Of a stretch of DNA of 42,908 bases, positions 16,771 through 25,919 are shown in pieces. The notes under the pieces were generated by a model that was not told the origin of the DNA, did no database searches, and saw only the letters and a list, made by a program, of their open reading frames with translations. Every line of letters begins with the position of its first letter. Position 1 is the first letter of the stretch. A program made the translations under genes and the position numbers. The DNA is from Chromatiales bacterium (GTDB taxonomy: Bacteria; Pseudomonadota; Gammaproteobacteria; RBG-16-57-12). The stretch spans positions 1-42,908 of the forward strand of contig JALSJH010000081.1 in assembly GCA_026989455.1 (NCBI GenBank), in the 5' to 3' direction.

Positions 16771-19700
16771 TCAGGGTGAAAGCATACGCTTCACCCTCTC
16801 CAGCAGCTCTTTCGATTGCATGGGTTTGGAGATAATATTTTCATAGAGCGCAAGGTCTCCTCCTTGCATATGACGGTCATCACTAAAACCACTTACCAAC
16901 TGAATTTTAATGGCAGGGTATTTTTTCTGTACCCTCTCTGCCAGCTGGTAGCCATCCATGTTCGGCATAATGACATCTGAAAGTAATAGATCGACGTGCT
17001 CACGCTCAAGAATATCCAGTGCCTGCTGAGCACTTGCTGCAGTGATCACCCGATACCCCTCACGGCTTAATATCTCTGACTCCAGCTTGAGTAGGCTCGG
17101 TTCATCATCCACAACCAGAATCACCCCTCGCCCTTCGAGGCTCTCTTTTTCAGTGGTGCTGGTCTCTTGCTTTGACAGCTCATCTACGCTGTCACGAGGA
17201 AAATAGAGCGTGAAGCGACTCCCTTTCGCCAATTCAGAGTGCACACTGATCGCACCATCACTGCGTTCAACAAAGCCGTATACTTGACTTAAACCCAGCC
17301 CAGTACCCTTATCACCCTTGGTTGAATAAAACGGTTCAAATATCTTCTCTTTGGTCTCTTCATCCATGCCATGCCCGGTATCGATAATATCGAGTACCAC
17401 ATAATCCCCCTGCCCCAGCTCAAGCACCCGTGCCTCAACCTCAGCCAGTGACCTATTTACTGTTTTAAAGGTCAACCGCCCACCTTTGGGCATCGCGTGC
17501 ATCGCATTAATAGCGATATTCAATATGGCATCTTCAAAGTCACTTTCATCTACCTTGATTGTCCATAGCTCGTCGGCTAGGTCAAACGTTAATACAATCC
17601 GCGAGGTCAAGGTCTTTTGCAGTAGGTGTGCCTGCTCCTTTAGCAGTGAATTAATATCAACTCGCTTGGAGTTGGAGGCGCTTTGTCGTGAAAAAGCCAA
17701 TAATTTCTTGGTGAGCTTCTCACCGCGTTTGCCTGCCCGATGAATTTCACGCACATACTGAGCAAGGTCGGGCTGCTCGTCGAGCATATCTTCCAGCAGC
17801 TCCGCATAACCCAGAATAATACCCAGCATATTGTTGTAGTCGTGGGCGACTCCACCTGTCAGCTTGCCAAGCGCATCCATTTTCTGCGTTCTGCGGATTG
17901 TCTCATCCAGCTGTTTTCGAGCCGTGATATCTTGCGCAATACCCACAATGGCGGCAACATCGCCACCCTCATTTAAAACCGACTCCCCCATCAGATGTAC
18001 CCATTTCACCGGCCCATGGCGCAACAGTAGGCGACACTCGATGCTCCAGTCCAAACCATAACCAATGGCATTGGAAATATGAGTAAGAAAGTGTTCAACA
18101 TCGTCTGGGTGAAGCGCATTAACTAGATGATCCAGTACAATCTCACCACTCTCTAACTCAAATATTTTGCGTAACTCATGAGAGACCTCTACTGTATTTG
18201 TCTGCAGATCCAGCTTCCAGTTACCGATTTTTGCAATCTCTTGCCCCCTGATTAGATTGCTTTCGCTCTCATCCAGCTGCTTCTCAATACGTTTCCGTGA
18301 GGTGATATCAAGAAAGGTCACCACCGCGCCCACACATTGATCCCCAGAGAATATCGGGTGCGACCAATACTCTACATAAAATTGGCTACCATCCTTACGC
18401 CACAACACTTCATCATCAATATGTACCTTTTTTTGTTCGCGGCAAGCGCGATAGATGTGGCACTCATCCGCGGGGTACTCCGAACCGTCCGGATAGTGGT
18501 GATGAATGCAGTCGTGTATGTTGCGCCCAAGAAGCTCGGTATCTTGTTGATAACCCAGCATATCGAGGCAAGATTGATTAACAAATGTACATTCACCTTT
18601 ATGGTTAACGCCGTAGATGGCTTCTGCGGTAGAGTTAAGCAGCAGACGAACCTGAGCCTCACTTTCAGCTACTGATTTTCGTAACTTATACTGTTCGGTC
18701 ACATCGTTGAATACCAACACCATACCGAGGATCTTTTCATCTCCGTTGCGGATCGGTGCCGCTGAATCGGCAATTTGGTACTCCTGACCACACTTGGCGA
18801 TCAGGGTAGTATTGTTACTGAGGTAGACTGTTTCACCATGGGAGATCACCTTATCAACCGGGTTTTCTATCGGCTCTCGTGTAGCGGCATCCACAATCGG
18901 AAATATCTCTTTTAGCGGTCTCCCTTGTGCCTGGTCAAAACACCAGCCTGTCAACGCTTCCGCGACTGGGTTCATACGTGTGACATCGCCCAATTCATCG
19001 GTGGTGATCACCGCATCACCAATGCTGTCGAGTGTAATTGTCAGACGTGCCTCGCTCTTTTCCAATGCAATGATGGCCGACTTTTTCTCGGTAATATCAC
19101 GAATAATCTCTATAAAGGCGCTCTCTCCCTGAACCGAAGAGGTTGAAATCTCGACCCAAGATTGATCACTAATTTCCAACTCGCAAGAGGATAACTCACT
19201 CTCATTGGCGACTGCCTGGCAGATAGGGCAAACAGCCTGATCTGTATTTTTGTTGTGAAAAATAGCGTGGGATTTTTTACCGATTAGACCAACGACCGAG
19301 CTACCCGCCAGCAAACAGGCTGATTTGTTGAGGTGTCGTATGGTGCCGTCTCTCTCTACAATAACGGCAGCATCAGGAATGGCATCGTAGTAAGTTTCGG
19401 CCTTTGATAGGGTGCTAAAAGGCTCACGCAGTGTGGTGCGCACCACCGCTATAAAGATCAACCAGAATGAAAACAGTTTAAAAATATGCCCCGCAATATT
19501 GGATATCCCATAGACGCTGACATAAAAGGTGAAAGCCAGCTCGGCAGCCATGGTGAGCAGCATGGAGGCGACTATCAAAACAAATACCCGAGGATCGATC
19601 ATTTTTCTCTGTGAGAAAAGATAAAAAATGGCCACCGCGAGTATAAAAATAATCGCATATTCACTTAGAATCTTGAATTGCGTCAGCCCTTCCCCATCAA

Positions 19701-20166
19701 CAAATGCCGTCGGAAAATTACCGGAAAAAACTGAGATTACCAGTACCGTCGAAAGGGCACAAAATAGTGAAATAGCAATTGAGCGGCTCAAAGGGTGGGT
19801 CAAAAACCAGGGCGCTGTTAACAGCAAAAAAGCCTCTATGTAGCGCGTACCAATCCATAACTGTGTAGATAAATTTGCACCTGATGACGAAAATATCGGC
19901 ATCCCTTGATAGGCCAGCGCATGGATCATATCCAGCGCCGCAACAGAGAGGTAGCCACACCCTAAGTACATCAAGAAATGGTTGCGGGTAAAGGAGTAGA
20001 CCTGCCATGCAACCACCGTCATCAAAACGGCGACGGTAATGGCAAAAAATTCAACTAGAGTATGAAACAGAAGGAAATTATATTGACTTGAGATAATCAG
20101 AAACAGGCTCAACAGCAGCGGCAAAATCAAGGTATTGGCATCAATTAAACGACGTGAAGCACTCAT
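16771..20166 (-). CDS. MASE3-PAS4-histidine kinase-receiver hybrid sensor kinase
   Basis: 1131 aa. Residues about 10-245 form a multi-pass MASE3-type membrane sensor (DMIHALAYQGMP, WIGTRYIEAFLLL). Four PAS-like modules follow at about 260-365, 372-495, 505-630 and 640-760; the first contains a CPICQA pair of cysteines. The HisKA domain has the phospho-acceptor His in GGVAHDYNNMLGIILGYAE (about 770). The HATPase (about 885-990) has DTGHGM, GTGLGLSQVYG. A C-terminal receiver (about 1013-1128) has the phospho-accepting Asp in LLLSDVIMPNMDGY. Signals are presumably redox or small molecules. The last codons overlap a hairpin (16773-16797). The start lies close to fold-back element C, beyond which the REC-EAL gene is encoded on the same strand, suggesting a functional pair. 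Confidence 0.93.
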   Translation of the reverse strand: MSASRRLIDANTLILPLLLSLFLIISSQYNFLLFHTLVEFFAITVAVLMTVVAWQVYSFTRNHFLMYLGCGYLSVAALDMIHALAYQGMPIFSSSGANLSTQLWIGTRYIEAFLLLTAPWFLTHPLSRSIAISLFCALSTVLVISVFSGNFPTAFVDGEGLTQFKILSEYAIIFILAVAIFYLFSQRKMIDPRVFVLIVASMLLTMAAELAFTFYVSVYGISNIAGHIFKLFSFWLIFIAVVRTTLREPFSTLSKAETYYDAIPDAAVIVERDGTIRHLNKSACLLAGSSVVGLIGKKSHAIFHNKNTDQAVCPICQAVANESELSSCELEISDQSWVEISTSSVQGESAFIEIIRDITEKKSAIIALEKSEARLTITLDSIGDAVITTDELGDVTRMNPVAEALTGWCFDQAQGRPLKEIFPIVDAATREPIENPVDKVISHGETVYLSNNTTLIAKCGQEYQIADSAAPIRNGDEKILGMVLVFNDVTEQYKLRKSVAESEAQVRLLLNSTAEAIYGVNHKGECTFVNQSCLDMLGYQQDTELLGRNIHDCIHHHYPDGSEYPADECHIYRACREQKKVHIDDEVLWRKDGSQFYVEYWSHPIFSGDQCVGAVVTFLDITSRKRIEKQLDESESNLIRGQEIAKIGNWKLDLQTNTVEVSHELRKIFELESGEIVLDHLVNALHPDDVEHFLTHISNAIGYGLDWSIECRLLLRHGPVKWVHLMGESVLNEGGDVAAIVGIAQDITARKQLDETIRRTQKMDALGKLTGGVAHDYNNMLGIILGYAELLEDMLDEQPDLAQYVREIHRAGKRGEKLTKKLLAFSRQSASNSKRVDINSLLKEQAHLLQKTLTSRIVLTFDLADELWTIKVDESDFEDAILNIAINAMHAMPKGGRLTFKTVNRSLAEVEARVLELGQGDYVVLDIIDTGHGMDEETKEKIFEPFYSTKGDKGTGLGLSQVYGFVERSDGAISVHSELAKGSRFTLYFPRDSVDELSKQETSTTEKESLEGRGVILVVDDEPSLLKLESEILSREGYRVITAASAQQALDILEREHVDLLLSDVIMPNMDGYQLAERVQKKYPAIKIQLVSGFSDDRHMQGGDLALYENIISKPMQSKELLERVKRMLSP
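16773..16797. terminator. hairpin at convergent gene ends, no U-tract
   Basis: AGGGTGAA-AGCATACGC-TTCACCCT is an 8-bp perfect inverted repeat made of the last codons of the hybrid kinase gene, 25 bp beyond the HupE-like stop. No T-run follows on either strand, so termination is uncertain; it may only block 3' exonucleases. Confidence 0.35.
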
Positions 20167-20188
20167 GACTCTAATTCCATATCAGTGA

Positions 20189-20357
20189 CATTGCCCTAAT
20201 CCGCAGTTAGAACCACGTATGCTGCACAAGCTCTTGATTCCACAACGCAATAAAAAATAGCCGCCGAACCTATGGGTGCGACTCACATTTTTTATTACAC
20301 TGTGAAACCAATATCTTGCACATCATCTCGCATTTCTATCTGCGGATTAGGGCATTG
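20189..20357. repeat. fold-back element C (single copy in the window)
   Basis: About 169 bp bounded by a perfect 15-bp inverted repeat, TGCCCTAATCCGCAG (20192-20206) and CTGCGGATTAGGGCA (20340-20354). Complementarity continues inward with gaps (TAGAA, GTGCAAG/CACAAG-like, AATAAAAAAT/ATTTTTTATT). It nearly fills the intergenic gap of 203 bp between the REC-EAL and hybrid kinase genes. No ORF is evident. It has the same general design as families A and B but no sequence similarity to them. Confidence 0.8.
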
Positions 20358-20369
20358 AATTAAACTCGC

Positions 20370-21545
20370 TCAGATTTTTTTTCGACAACGACTCCACATG
20401 ATCAACGCTTCAGCGGGCATCGGCTTGGCAATGAAATAACCTTGTGCCACATCACAACCCAGTTTTTTCAATTCGTCCCACACCTCTCGCGTCTCTACGC
20501 CTTCGGCAACTAACCTCATACCCAACATGTGTCCCAGCATGATGCAAATTTTAACAATCACCATCGCCTCTTTATCTTCGATCATTCGCATGATAAATCG
20601 TTGGTCTATTTTTAGTTCGGTAAAGGGCGCTTGGTAGAGCTGTGTCAGTGATGAATAACCGGTACCAAAGTCATCAATGGAGAGGGAAAAGCCCTTCATT
20701 CTCAGTCGATTAAGAACATCCAATGATGAGGTCAACTCACCCATAAAGGCACTCTCTGTAATCTCCAGCTCTATTTTTTCGGGTTCAATAGCGTGTTTGT
20801 CGGTCAGCTCTTTTAGCTGCTCTGGCAGGCTCAAACTCTTGATATTATCCGCTGAAACATTGACCGAAATAACCACATCGAGCCCATCAGACTGCCAGCG
20901 CCGACTCTGCTCCACGGCCAGTATGATCACCACCTCAGTCAAACGGTCAATTAACCCCTCTTTTTCAGCCAGCGGGATGAAATCCCCAGGAAAAATGAGC
21001 CCTCTTTCAGGGTGCTGCCATCTAACCAGCGCTTCCACACCCAACAGTGCCTCTGTTTCAATAGTGACTTGTGGCTGGAAGTGCAGAACCAGTTGACGAT
21101 GTTGAATAGCCTCTGTCAGCTCTTGTGCGGTGACCGGTTCATTGCGAGAGACGGGCCTGCTTTCAGTCCGTTCTCCCCCGGCAACACTCTCTAGCGCTTT
21201 AATAAACTCCTTTCTAACCACAGGTTTGGTTAGACTGGCGAGTACTTTTATATCGTGAGCTTCTGCCAGTTGCCGGGCGGAGTGCAGCACACGCGCATCA
21301 AAACCGCTAATCAAGATCAGCAGCAGCCGTTTCTTCTCTTTCGCCAACGCCCTGATCACCTCAATACCATCCATTTCTGGCATATTAAGATCCAGCACCA
21401 AAATACCACCCGCACTCAAATCGTAATCCAAAAATCGGCTGGCACTCTGCTCAGCCACAGCGGACCAACCAGAGCGTTTGGCAAGCTCAAGCAACAGATT
21501 GGCATACTGCGAATCATCATCAAGAATGTAGAGTTTAGGTTTCAC
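20370..21545 (-). CDS. response regulator with EAL domain (c-di-GMP phosphodiesterase)
   Basis: 391 aa. The receiver domain (1-120) has acidic residues in YILDDDSQ, phospho-Asp in LVLDLNMPEMDG and Lys in LTKPV. The EAL domain (about 140-385) keeps the catalytic signature: VEALVRWQHP, NVSADNI, LEITESAF, DDFGTGYSSL, LKIDQRF, AEGVET and QGYFIAKP. It is therefore expected to hydrolyse c-di-GMP to pGpG under control of phosphorylation. The start is GTG with a weak Shine-Dalgarno, chosen because the receiver begins there. It lies upstream of the hybrid kinase on the same strand, with element C in between, and is a likely phosphorelay partner. Confidence 0.93.
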   Translation of the reverse strand: MKPKLYILDDDSQYANLLLELAKRSGWSAVAEQSASRFLDYDLSAGGILVLDLNMPEMDGIEVIRALAKEKKRLLLILISGFDARVLHSARQLAEAHDIKVLASLTKPVVRKEFIKALESVAGGERTESRPVSRNEPVTAQELTEAIQHRQLVLHFQPQVTIETEALLGVEALVRWQHPERGLIFPGDFIPLAEKEGLIDRLTEVVIILAVEQSRRWQSDGLDVVISVNVSADNIKSLSLPEQLKELTDKHAIEPEKIELEITESAFMGELTSSLDVLNRLRMKGFSLSIDDFGTGYSSLTQLYQAPFTELKIDQRFIMRMIEDKEAMVIVKICIMLGHMLGMRLVAEGVETREVWDELKKLGCDVAQGYFIAKPMPAEALIMWSRCRKKI

Positions 21546-21688
21546 AACCCAACACTAACCCAATGTAGAGAATCTAACTAGAAAAATATCTTAACGCCAA
21601 GGCTGGTTGGAAAGTATCTGAGCTGTTTTATTACGGGCAGGGGAGATATAGTTATTTGATTTAAAATGAATTAATGGGATAACTCAGG

Positions 21689-21716
21689 TCTGTTTCAAAC
21701 GATTATTTGAAACAGA
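21689..21716. promoter_or_regulatory. perfect 11-bp inverted repeat upstream of the REC-EAL gene
   Basis: TCTGTTTCAAA-CGATTA-TTTGAAACAGA lies about 145 bp upstream of the GTG start. It is AT-rich, without a following T-tract, and therefore more like an operator than a terminator. The protein that binds it is unknown. Confidence 0.45.
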
Positions 21717-21742
21717 TCAAAATTCAAAGAGGCTAAAAACAA

Positions 21743-21767
21743 GAAACCCCGCACGAGGCGGGGTTTC
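21743..21767 (-). terminator. intrinsic terminator of the PEP-CTERM gene
   Basis: GAAACCCCGC-CTCGT-GCGGGGTTTC on the minus strand, a perfect 10-bp stem followed by TTGTTTTT. It lies about 75 nt past the stop codon, beyond partial repeat A4. Confidence 0.88.
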
Positions 21768-21803
21768 AAAAGTAGATCTGAACTACTGACTATATGGTCA
21801 GGT

Positions 21804-21846
21804 CAAGCCAGCGTAAAGCATTCACAACTTGATCAGAGCCTCCTTA
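21804..21846. repeat. fold-back repeat family A, partial copy A4 (left end only)
   Basis: On the minus strand this reads TAAGGAGGCTCTGATCAAG...TTTACGCTGGC, the left terminus of family A. Its first three bases are the TAA stop codon of the PEP-CTERM gene. The rest of the element is missing. Confidence 0.82.
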
Positions 21847-22425
21847 GGCACGGCGACGACGCGCCATCATACCCATACCAAGCAGGCCAAACCCCATCAG
21901 GAAAACCAGTGCTGGCTCAGGCACCGCTTGAACCCGCATACCACTTAGCACAAAGTTATCATTCCACTCGCTGGCACGGATTGTAAAAGAGTCGCTGACA
22001 TAGGTACCCAGAGAGAAGCTCTCCCAGCCACCTGTGGTTTCAAGGTTATGCGCCACACTGATACCATCCACATAGAGGTCAAATTCGTCATTAAGCGTAT
22101 CGTGGTCAAAATTGAAGCCAAGCAGGCTAACGGTACGATCGAATGAGAGTGTCAGGTAATCATCACGCCAAAAACCATCAATATAAGAGCTATCAAGGAA
22201 GCCATTTTTCACCCCAAGACCATGCGGATCCCGACTGACATTGGCACTGTTACTAAAACCGTTGTAGCTTGCGGTAACGGTTACGGTCAAACCACCCACC
22301 GTAAAGTCGATTGATGGCGCATTACCACTGCCACTATCGCTAAAATCATATTGAATCGGTGCCGCAGTCGCACTTCCGACCACTCCAACAACCAGCACCG
22401 CTATCAACAACAAAAATCTATTCAC
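21844..22425 (-). CDS. PEP-CTERM exported protein
   Basis: About 193 aa. A signal peptide (FLLLIAVLVVGVVGSATAAP) is followed by a beta-rich body with no recognised catalytic motif (SIDFTVGGLTVTVTASYNGF, FDLYVDGISVAHN). The C-terminus is a textbook PEP-CTERM: VPEP, a hydrophobic stretch and ARRRRA. Such proteins are sorted by an exosortase and are often surface or exopolysaccharide associated. The ORF track starts at a TTG. A GTG at 22425 with GAGGTG 8 bp upstream is preferred. The TAA stop is supplied by the partial repeat A4. A weak sigma-54-like element and a palindrome lie upstream (22460-22494). Confidence 0.85.
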   Translation of the reverse strand: MNRFLLLIAVLVVGVVGSATAAPIQYDFSDSGSGNAPSIDFTVGGLTVTVTASYNGFSNSANVSRDPHGLGVKNGFLDSSYIDGFWRDDYLTLSFDRTVSLLGFNFDHDTLNDEFDLYVDGISVAHNLETTGGWESFSLGTYVSDSFTIRASEWNDNFVLSGMRVQAVPEPALVFLMGFGLLGMGMMARRRRA

Positions 22426-22459
22426 TTTATGCACCTCAGCAAAAAACAATTTTGCAGAC

Positions 22460-22494
22460 CACAATAACTCTGCCTTGCTTTAAGAGTAAAGCAA
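22460..22494 (-). promoter_or_regulatory. possible sigma-54 promoter with adjoining inverted repeat
   Basis: On the minus strand AGGCAG-N5-TTGTG resembles the -24/-12 consensus TGGCAC-N5-TTGCA in spacing and in GG/TTG, but deviates at the -12 C. Immediately upstream is TTGCTTT-N6-AAAGCAA (22475-22494). Some PEP-CTERM genes are known to be under RpoN with the PrsK/PrsR system, so this is plausible but weak. Confidence 0.3.
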
Positions 22495-22619
22495 TTAACG
22501 CGCCAAACTCACAACCAACTGATAAGCAACAAAAATAAATCCTTAAAATTTACGATGAAACTCATAGTGTAAAAAAAACCGGCACCTCGACTCTTAACGT
22601 TTGTCTGTAGAGCAGCACC

Positions 22620-23876
22620 CTAAACCACCCTCTTCTCCAGCAGCGCAACCACGCGATCCAATGCTCCTCTATTTTGCGCTACCAGCCGCTTACCGCGCTC
22701 ACCCATGACGCGGCACAGCGCTTGGTCATTAAACAGGCGTAACAGCTCTTTTGCCAGCTGGTGACTATCTCCTACTTCTATGGAGGCCTCTGCTTGTCGT
22801 AACAATCGGTGAATTTCAGTAAAATTAAACATGTGGGGGCCGGTGAGTACCGGGATTCCCAGTGAAGCGGGTTCCAGCAGATTATGCCCTCCGGTAGCCA
22901 CTAGGCTGCCACCCACAAAGGCGATATCGGATGCTGCAAAAAAGAGCATCAGCTCACCCATGCTGTCACCCAGAAAAATTGCAGTATCTGCCTGGCATCC
23001 ACGCTGCTCACTGCGCCGAACCAAGCTAAAGCCTCGCTCCTGACACAGCGCTGCAACTCCATTAAAACGCTCTGGATGGCGCGGCACCAGCACTAACATG
23101 GCCTCGGGCAGCTGATTTTGTAGCTGCTTAAAGGTATCCAGCACTTGCTCATCTTCCCCCTTATGGGTGCTGGCGGCGATCCATATTTTACGCTCAACAC
23201 CCCACTGTTCACGTAATCTCTTGGCGTGTTTTTCGATCTCATCTGGGGCTGTGAAATCAAATTTCAAACTACCCGTCACTTGAACTTTTCCAGGATCAGC
23301 CCCCAGCGCAATCAAGCGCTCTTTATCCACTTCGCCTTGCGCCGCGATAACAGTAAAGTTATTGAGCGCTGGAGTGGTTAACGCACTAACCCGGGCATAA
23401 CCTCGCGCTGATCGCTCGGACATACGGGCATTCACCAACATGCTGGGGATTTGCTGTCGGTGACAGTAGTGCAGCATATTGGGCCAGATTTCGGTCTCCA
23501 TGATAATTAACATGGATGGCTGAATGCGACTAAGAAAGCGTTTGAGGCAGCCCGGTGTGTCGTAGGGCACATATCGATGTTGTACCCGGCCTTTGATATC
23601 GGCCACCCGCTCGGCACCGGTTGGTGTCATGGTGGTGACAACGAGGGTATGTTCAGGAAATTTTTTCTGAAGGCGAGCAATCAGTAGCTTTGCCGCTTGC
23701 ACCTCTCCCACGGAGACTGCGTGCACCCAGATCACCGGTGTTTTAATACGCGCCCCAAAACCAAAGCGCTCACGCAATCGCTCTCGGTAAGCGGGTGATT
23801 TACGCGAACGCAGGTAGAGCCGCAGCAGGATCAGCGGCAGCAGCAGTGTAAAAACCAGTGAGTAGAGGTGTCGCAT
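22620..23876 (-). CDS. waaA: 3-deoxy-D-manno-octulosonic acid (Kdo) transferase
   Basis: 418 aa, normal for the GT30 family. One N-terminal membrane anchor (LYSLVFTLLLPLILLRLYL) places it on the inner face of the cytoplasmic membrane. WVHAVSVGEVQAAKLL contains the conserved catalytic Glu region. IMETEIWPNML, AASTHKGEDEQVL and FVGGSLVATGGHNLLEPA are all typical KdtA/WaaA motifs. It transfers Kdo from CMP-Kdo to lipid IVA. It is the third gene of a gmhA-hldE-waaA operon, 5 bp after the hldE stop. No terminator is obvious after it. Confidence 0.95.
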   Translation of the reverse strand: MRHLYSLVFTLLLPLILLRLYLRSRKSPAYRERLRERFGFGARIKTPVIWVHAVSVGEVQAAKLLIARLQKKFPEHTLVVTTMTPTGAERVADIKGRVQHRYVPYDTPGCLKRFLSRIQPSMLIIMETEIWPNMLHYCHRQQIPSMLVNARMSERSARGYARVSALTTPALNNFTVIAAQGEVDKERLIALGADPGKVQVTGSLKFDFTAPDEIEKHAKRLREQWGVERKIWIAASTHKGEDEQVLDTFKQLQNQLPEAMLVLVPRHPERFNGVAALCQERGFSLVRRSEQRGCQADTAIFLGDSMGELMLFFAASDIAFVGGSLVATGGHNLLEPASLGIPVLTGPHMFNFTEIHRLLRQAEASIEVGDSHQLAKELLRLFNDQALCRVMGERGKRLVAQNRGALDRVVALLEKRVV

Positions 23877-23881
23877 CGGGG

Positions 23882-25339
23882 TTATTTATCTGCAGGGTGT
23901 TGTTGGCGGATCCGTTCCACAATAGCACTGGTTGAGCACCCTTCTGCAAAATGCAGCACCTGCACTTCACCGCCGTTGGCCTGGACACATTGATGCCCGG
24001 CGATCTGTTCGATCTGATAATCGCCACCCTTTATAAGGACATCAGGCACTATTTCGCAGATTAGACGCTCCGGAGTCTCCTCCGAAAATGGCACCACCCA
24101 ATCCACACTGCGCAGGGCAGCTAATACTGTCATTCGCTGCACCAGCGGCACAATAGGTCGCTGCTCGCCCTTGAGCCGTGCAACCGAGGCATCATCATTC
24201 ACCGCCACGATCAATCGATCGCCCTGCTCTCTGGCCTTCTCAAGATACCCGACATGACCTGCATGTAGCAGATCAAAACAGCCGTTCGTCATTACGATGC
24301 GCTCACCCAGCTCTTTGGCGCGCTGCACCGCCTGCTGCAGGGTAGCCTGATCCAACATACCCGTTTCAATACTGCCCTCAACCTTCTCATCCGCCTGAAT
24401 GGCCGCACTCAGCTCCTCTACCGAAACGGTAGCGGTGCCCAGTTTACCCACCACAATCCCCGCCGCTAAGTTGGCTAGCGCGGTCGCCTCAGCCATCGGT
24501 TGTCCGGCGGCCAGTGCTACGGCTAACGTAGAGATCACGGTATCTCCCGCGCCGGTGACATCATAAACTTCTCGCGCCAGGGTCGGCAGGTGAAGGGGGG
24601 GGTGCCCTTTTTGCAGTAGCGTCATCCCTTTTTCGCTGCGGGTGATGAGCAGTGCCTCCAGCTGCAACTCATCACGCAGTGCATCGCCTTTGCTCACCAC
24701 AGCGGCATCATCCTCACAGTGACCCACCACCGCTTCAAATTCGGAAAAGTTGGGGGTTAACAGGGTTGCACCGCTGTATTTCTGCATCTCTGATCCCTTC
24801 GGGTCGATCAATACCGGCTTACCCGCTACCCGTGCTGCTTGAATCATAAGTTGAACCTGATCCAACGTCCCTTTGGCATAGTCAGAAAGCACCACTGCGT
24901 TACAATCACCCAAACCCTGGGTAAAGCGAGCCAGCAATGCCTCACCGGCAAACGGCTGTAACGGCTCTTCAAAATCAAGCCGCAGCAGCTGTTGATGACG
25001 ACTGAGCACCCGCAGTTTAGTGATGGTCTGGATCTTTTTCGAGCGCTCAAAACGACAAACCACACCCGCCTGCTCAAGTTGTTGTGACATGATGCGACCC
25101 GATTCGTCATCACCCGCCAGACCATCCAGTGCAACACCGGCACCCAATGCGGCGATATTGATCGCCACATTTCCTGCACCACCCGCCCGAGCGTCTAGCT
25201 CATCACGCTTGACACTCACCACTGGCACCGGCGCTTCGGGGGAGATACGCGAAGTTGCCCCTTGCCAGTAGCGATCTAACATCAGATCGCCTGCCACCAG
25301 AATCTGTGCTTTTTTAAAATCAGGAATAGAGAGGCTCAT
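23882..25339 (-). CDS. hldE: bifunctional heptose 7-phosphate kinase / heptose 1-phosphate adenylyltransferase
   Basis: 485 aa, full-length HldE. The N-terminal PfkB-type kinase (about 1-325) shows [28 protein letters not shown] and [14 protein letters not shown] with the catalytic Asp. The C-terminal nucleotidyltransferase (about 345-485) shows [20 protein letters not shown] with the HxGH motif. It phosphorylates D-glycero-beta-D-manno-heptose 7-phosphate at C1 and adenylylates the product, toward ADP-L-glycero-D-manno-heptose. The ATG overlaps the gmhA stop as ATGA, giving translational coupling between successive enzymes of the same pathway. Confidence 0.97.
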   Translation of the reverse strand: MSLSIPDFKKAQILVAGDLMLDRYWQGATSRISPEAPVPVVSVKRDELDARAGGAGNVAINIAALGAGVALDGLAGDDESGRIMSQQLEQAGVVCRFERSKKIQTITKLRVLSRHQQLLRLDFEEPLQPFAGEALLARFTQGLGDCNAVVLSDYAKGTLDQVQLMIQAARVAGKPVLIDPKGSEMQKYSGATLLTPNFSEFEAVVGHCEDDAAVVSKGDALRDELQLEALLITRSEKGMTLLQKGHPPLHLPTLAREVYDVTGAGDTVISTLAVALAAGQPMAEATALANLAAGIVVGKLGTATVSVEELSAAIQADEKVEGSIETGMLDQATLQQAVQRAKELGERIVMTNGCFDLLHAGHVGYLEKAREQGDRLIVAVNDDASVARLKGEQRPIVPLVQRMTVLAALRSVDWVVPFSEETPERLICEIVPDVLIKGGDYQIEQIAGHQCVQANGGEVQVLHFAEGCSTSAIVERIRQQHPADK

Positions 25340-25890
25340 ACTTCAATCGACTCGCAAAGCATGTGCAAAATAAGGATATGCATCTCTTGAATACGGGCGG
25401 TGCGCTCGATCGGCACCGTGATCGCGTAATCAACCAGCGGAGCCAGTTCGCCGCCGCTTTTACCTAGCAGGCCGATGGTTTTGATCTGGTTTGCATTGGC
25501 ATACTCCACTGCTTTAATCACATTCGCAGAGTTGCCCGAGGTGCTGATCGCCAACAGAAGATCACCTTGGTGACTCAAAGCGGCAAGCTGGCGCTCAAAA
25601 ATGGCCTCAAAACCGTAATCATTACCGATAGAGGTGAGCGCACAGCTGTCTGTCGTCAGCGCGACAGCCGGATAACCCTGGCGCTCAACCTCAAACCGCC
25701 CGGTCAACTCCGCTGCAAAGTGTTGAATGTCTGAAGCTGAACCGCCGTTACCGCAACCGTAAATGGTATGCCCGTTCGTCAACCGCTGGCGCATCAGCTG
25801 GCTCACCTCATGCAAAATCGGGTAGAGTTTTTCTACACAATCCAAGGCAGCGCGGTGCTCCTGCAGACTCGTTGCAAAATCAAAAGCCAT
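25336..25890 (-). CDS. gmhA: phosphoheptose isomerase
   Basis: 184 aa, a SIS-domain protein of the GmhA type: [52 protein letters not shown] and [12 protein letters not shown]. It converts sedoheptulose 7-phosphate to D-glycero-D-manno-heptose 7-phosphate, the first step of heptose supply for the LPS inner core. It is the first gene of the gmhA-hldE-waaA operon, overlapping hldE by 4 bp. Repeat B3 lies 30 bp upstream, so the promoter must lie in or beyond that element. Confidence 0.96.
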   Translation of the reverse strand: MAFDFATSLQEHRAALDCVEKLYPILHEVSQLMRQRLTNGHTIYGCGNGGSASDIQHFAAELTGRFEVERQGYPAVALTTDSCALTSIGNDYGFEAIFERQLAALSHQGDLLLAISTSGNSANVIKAVEYANANQIKTIGLLGKSGGELAPLVDYAITVPIERTARIQEMHILILHMLCESIEV

Positions 25891-25919
25891 CGATCATTCC
25901 CACTTTTTTCATCTCATTT

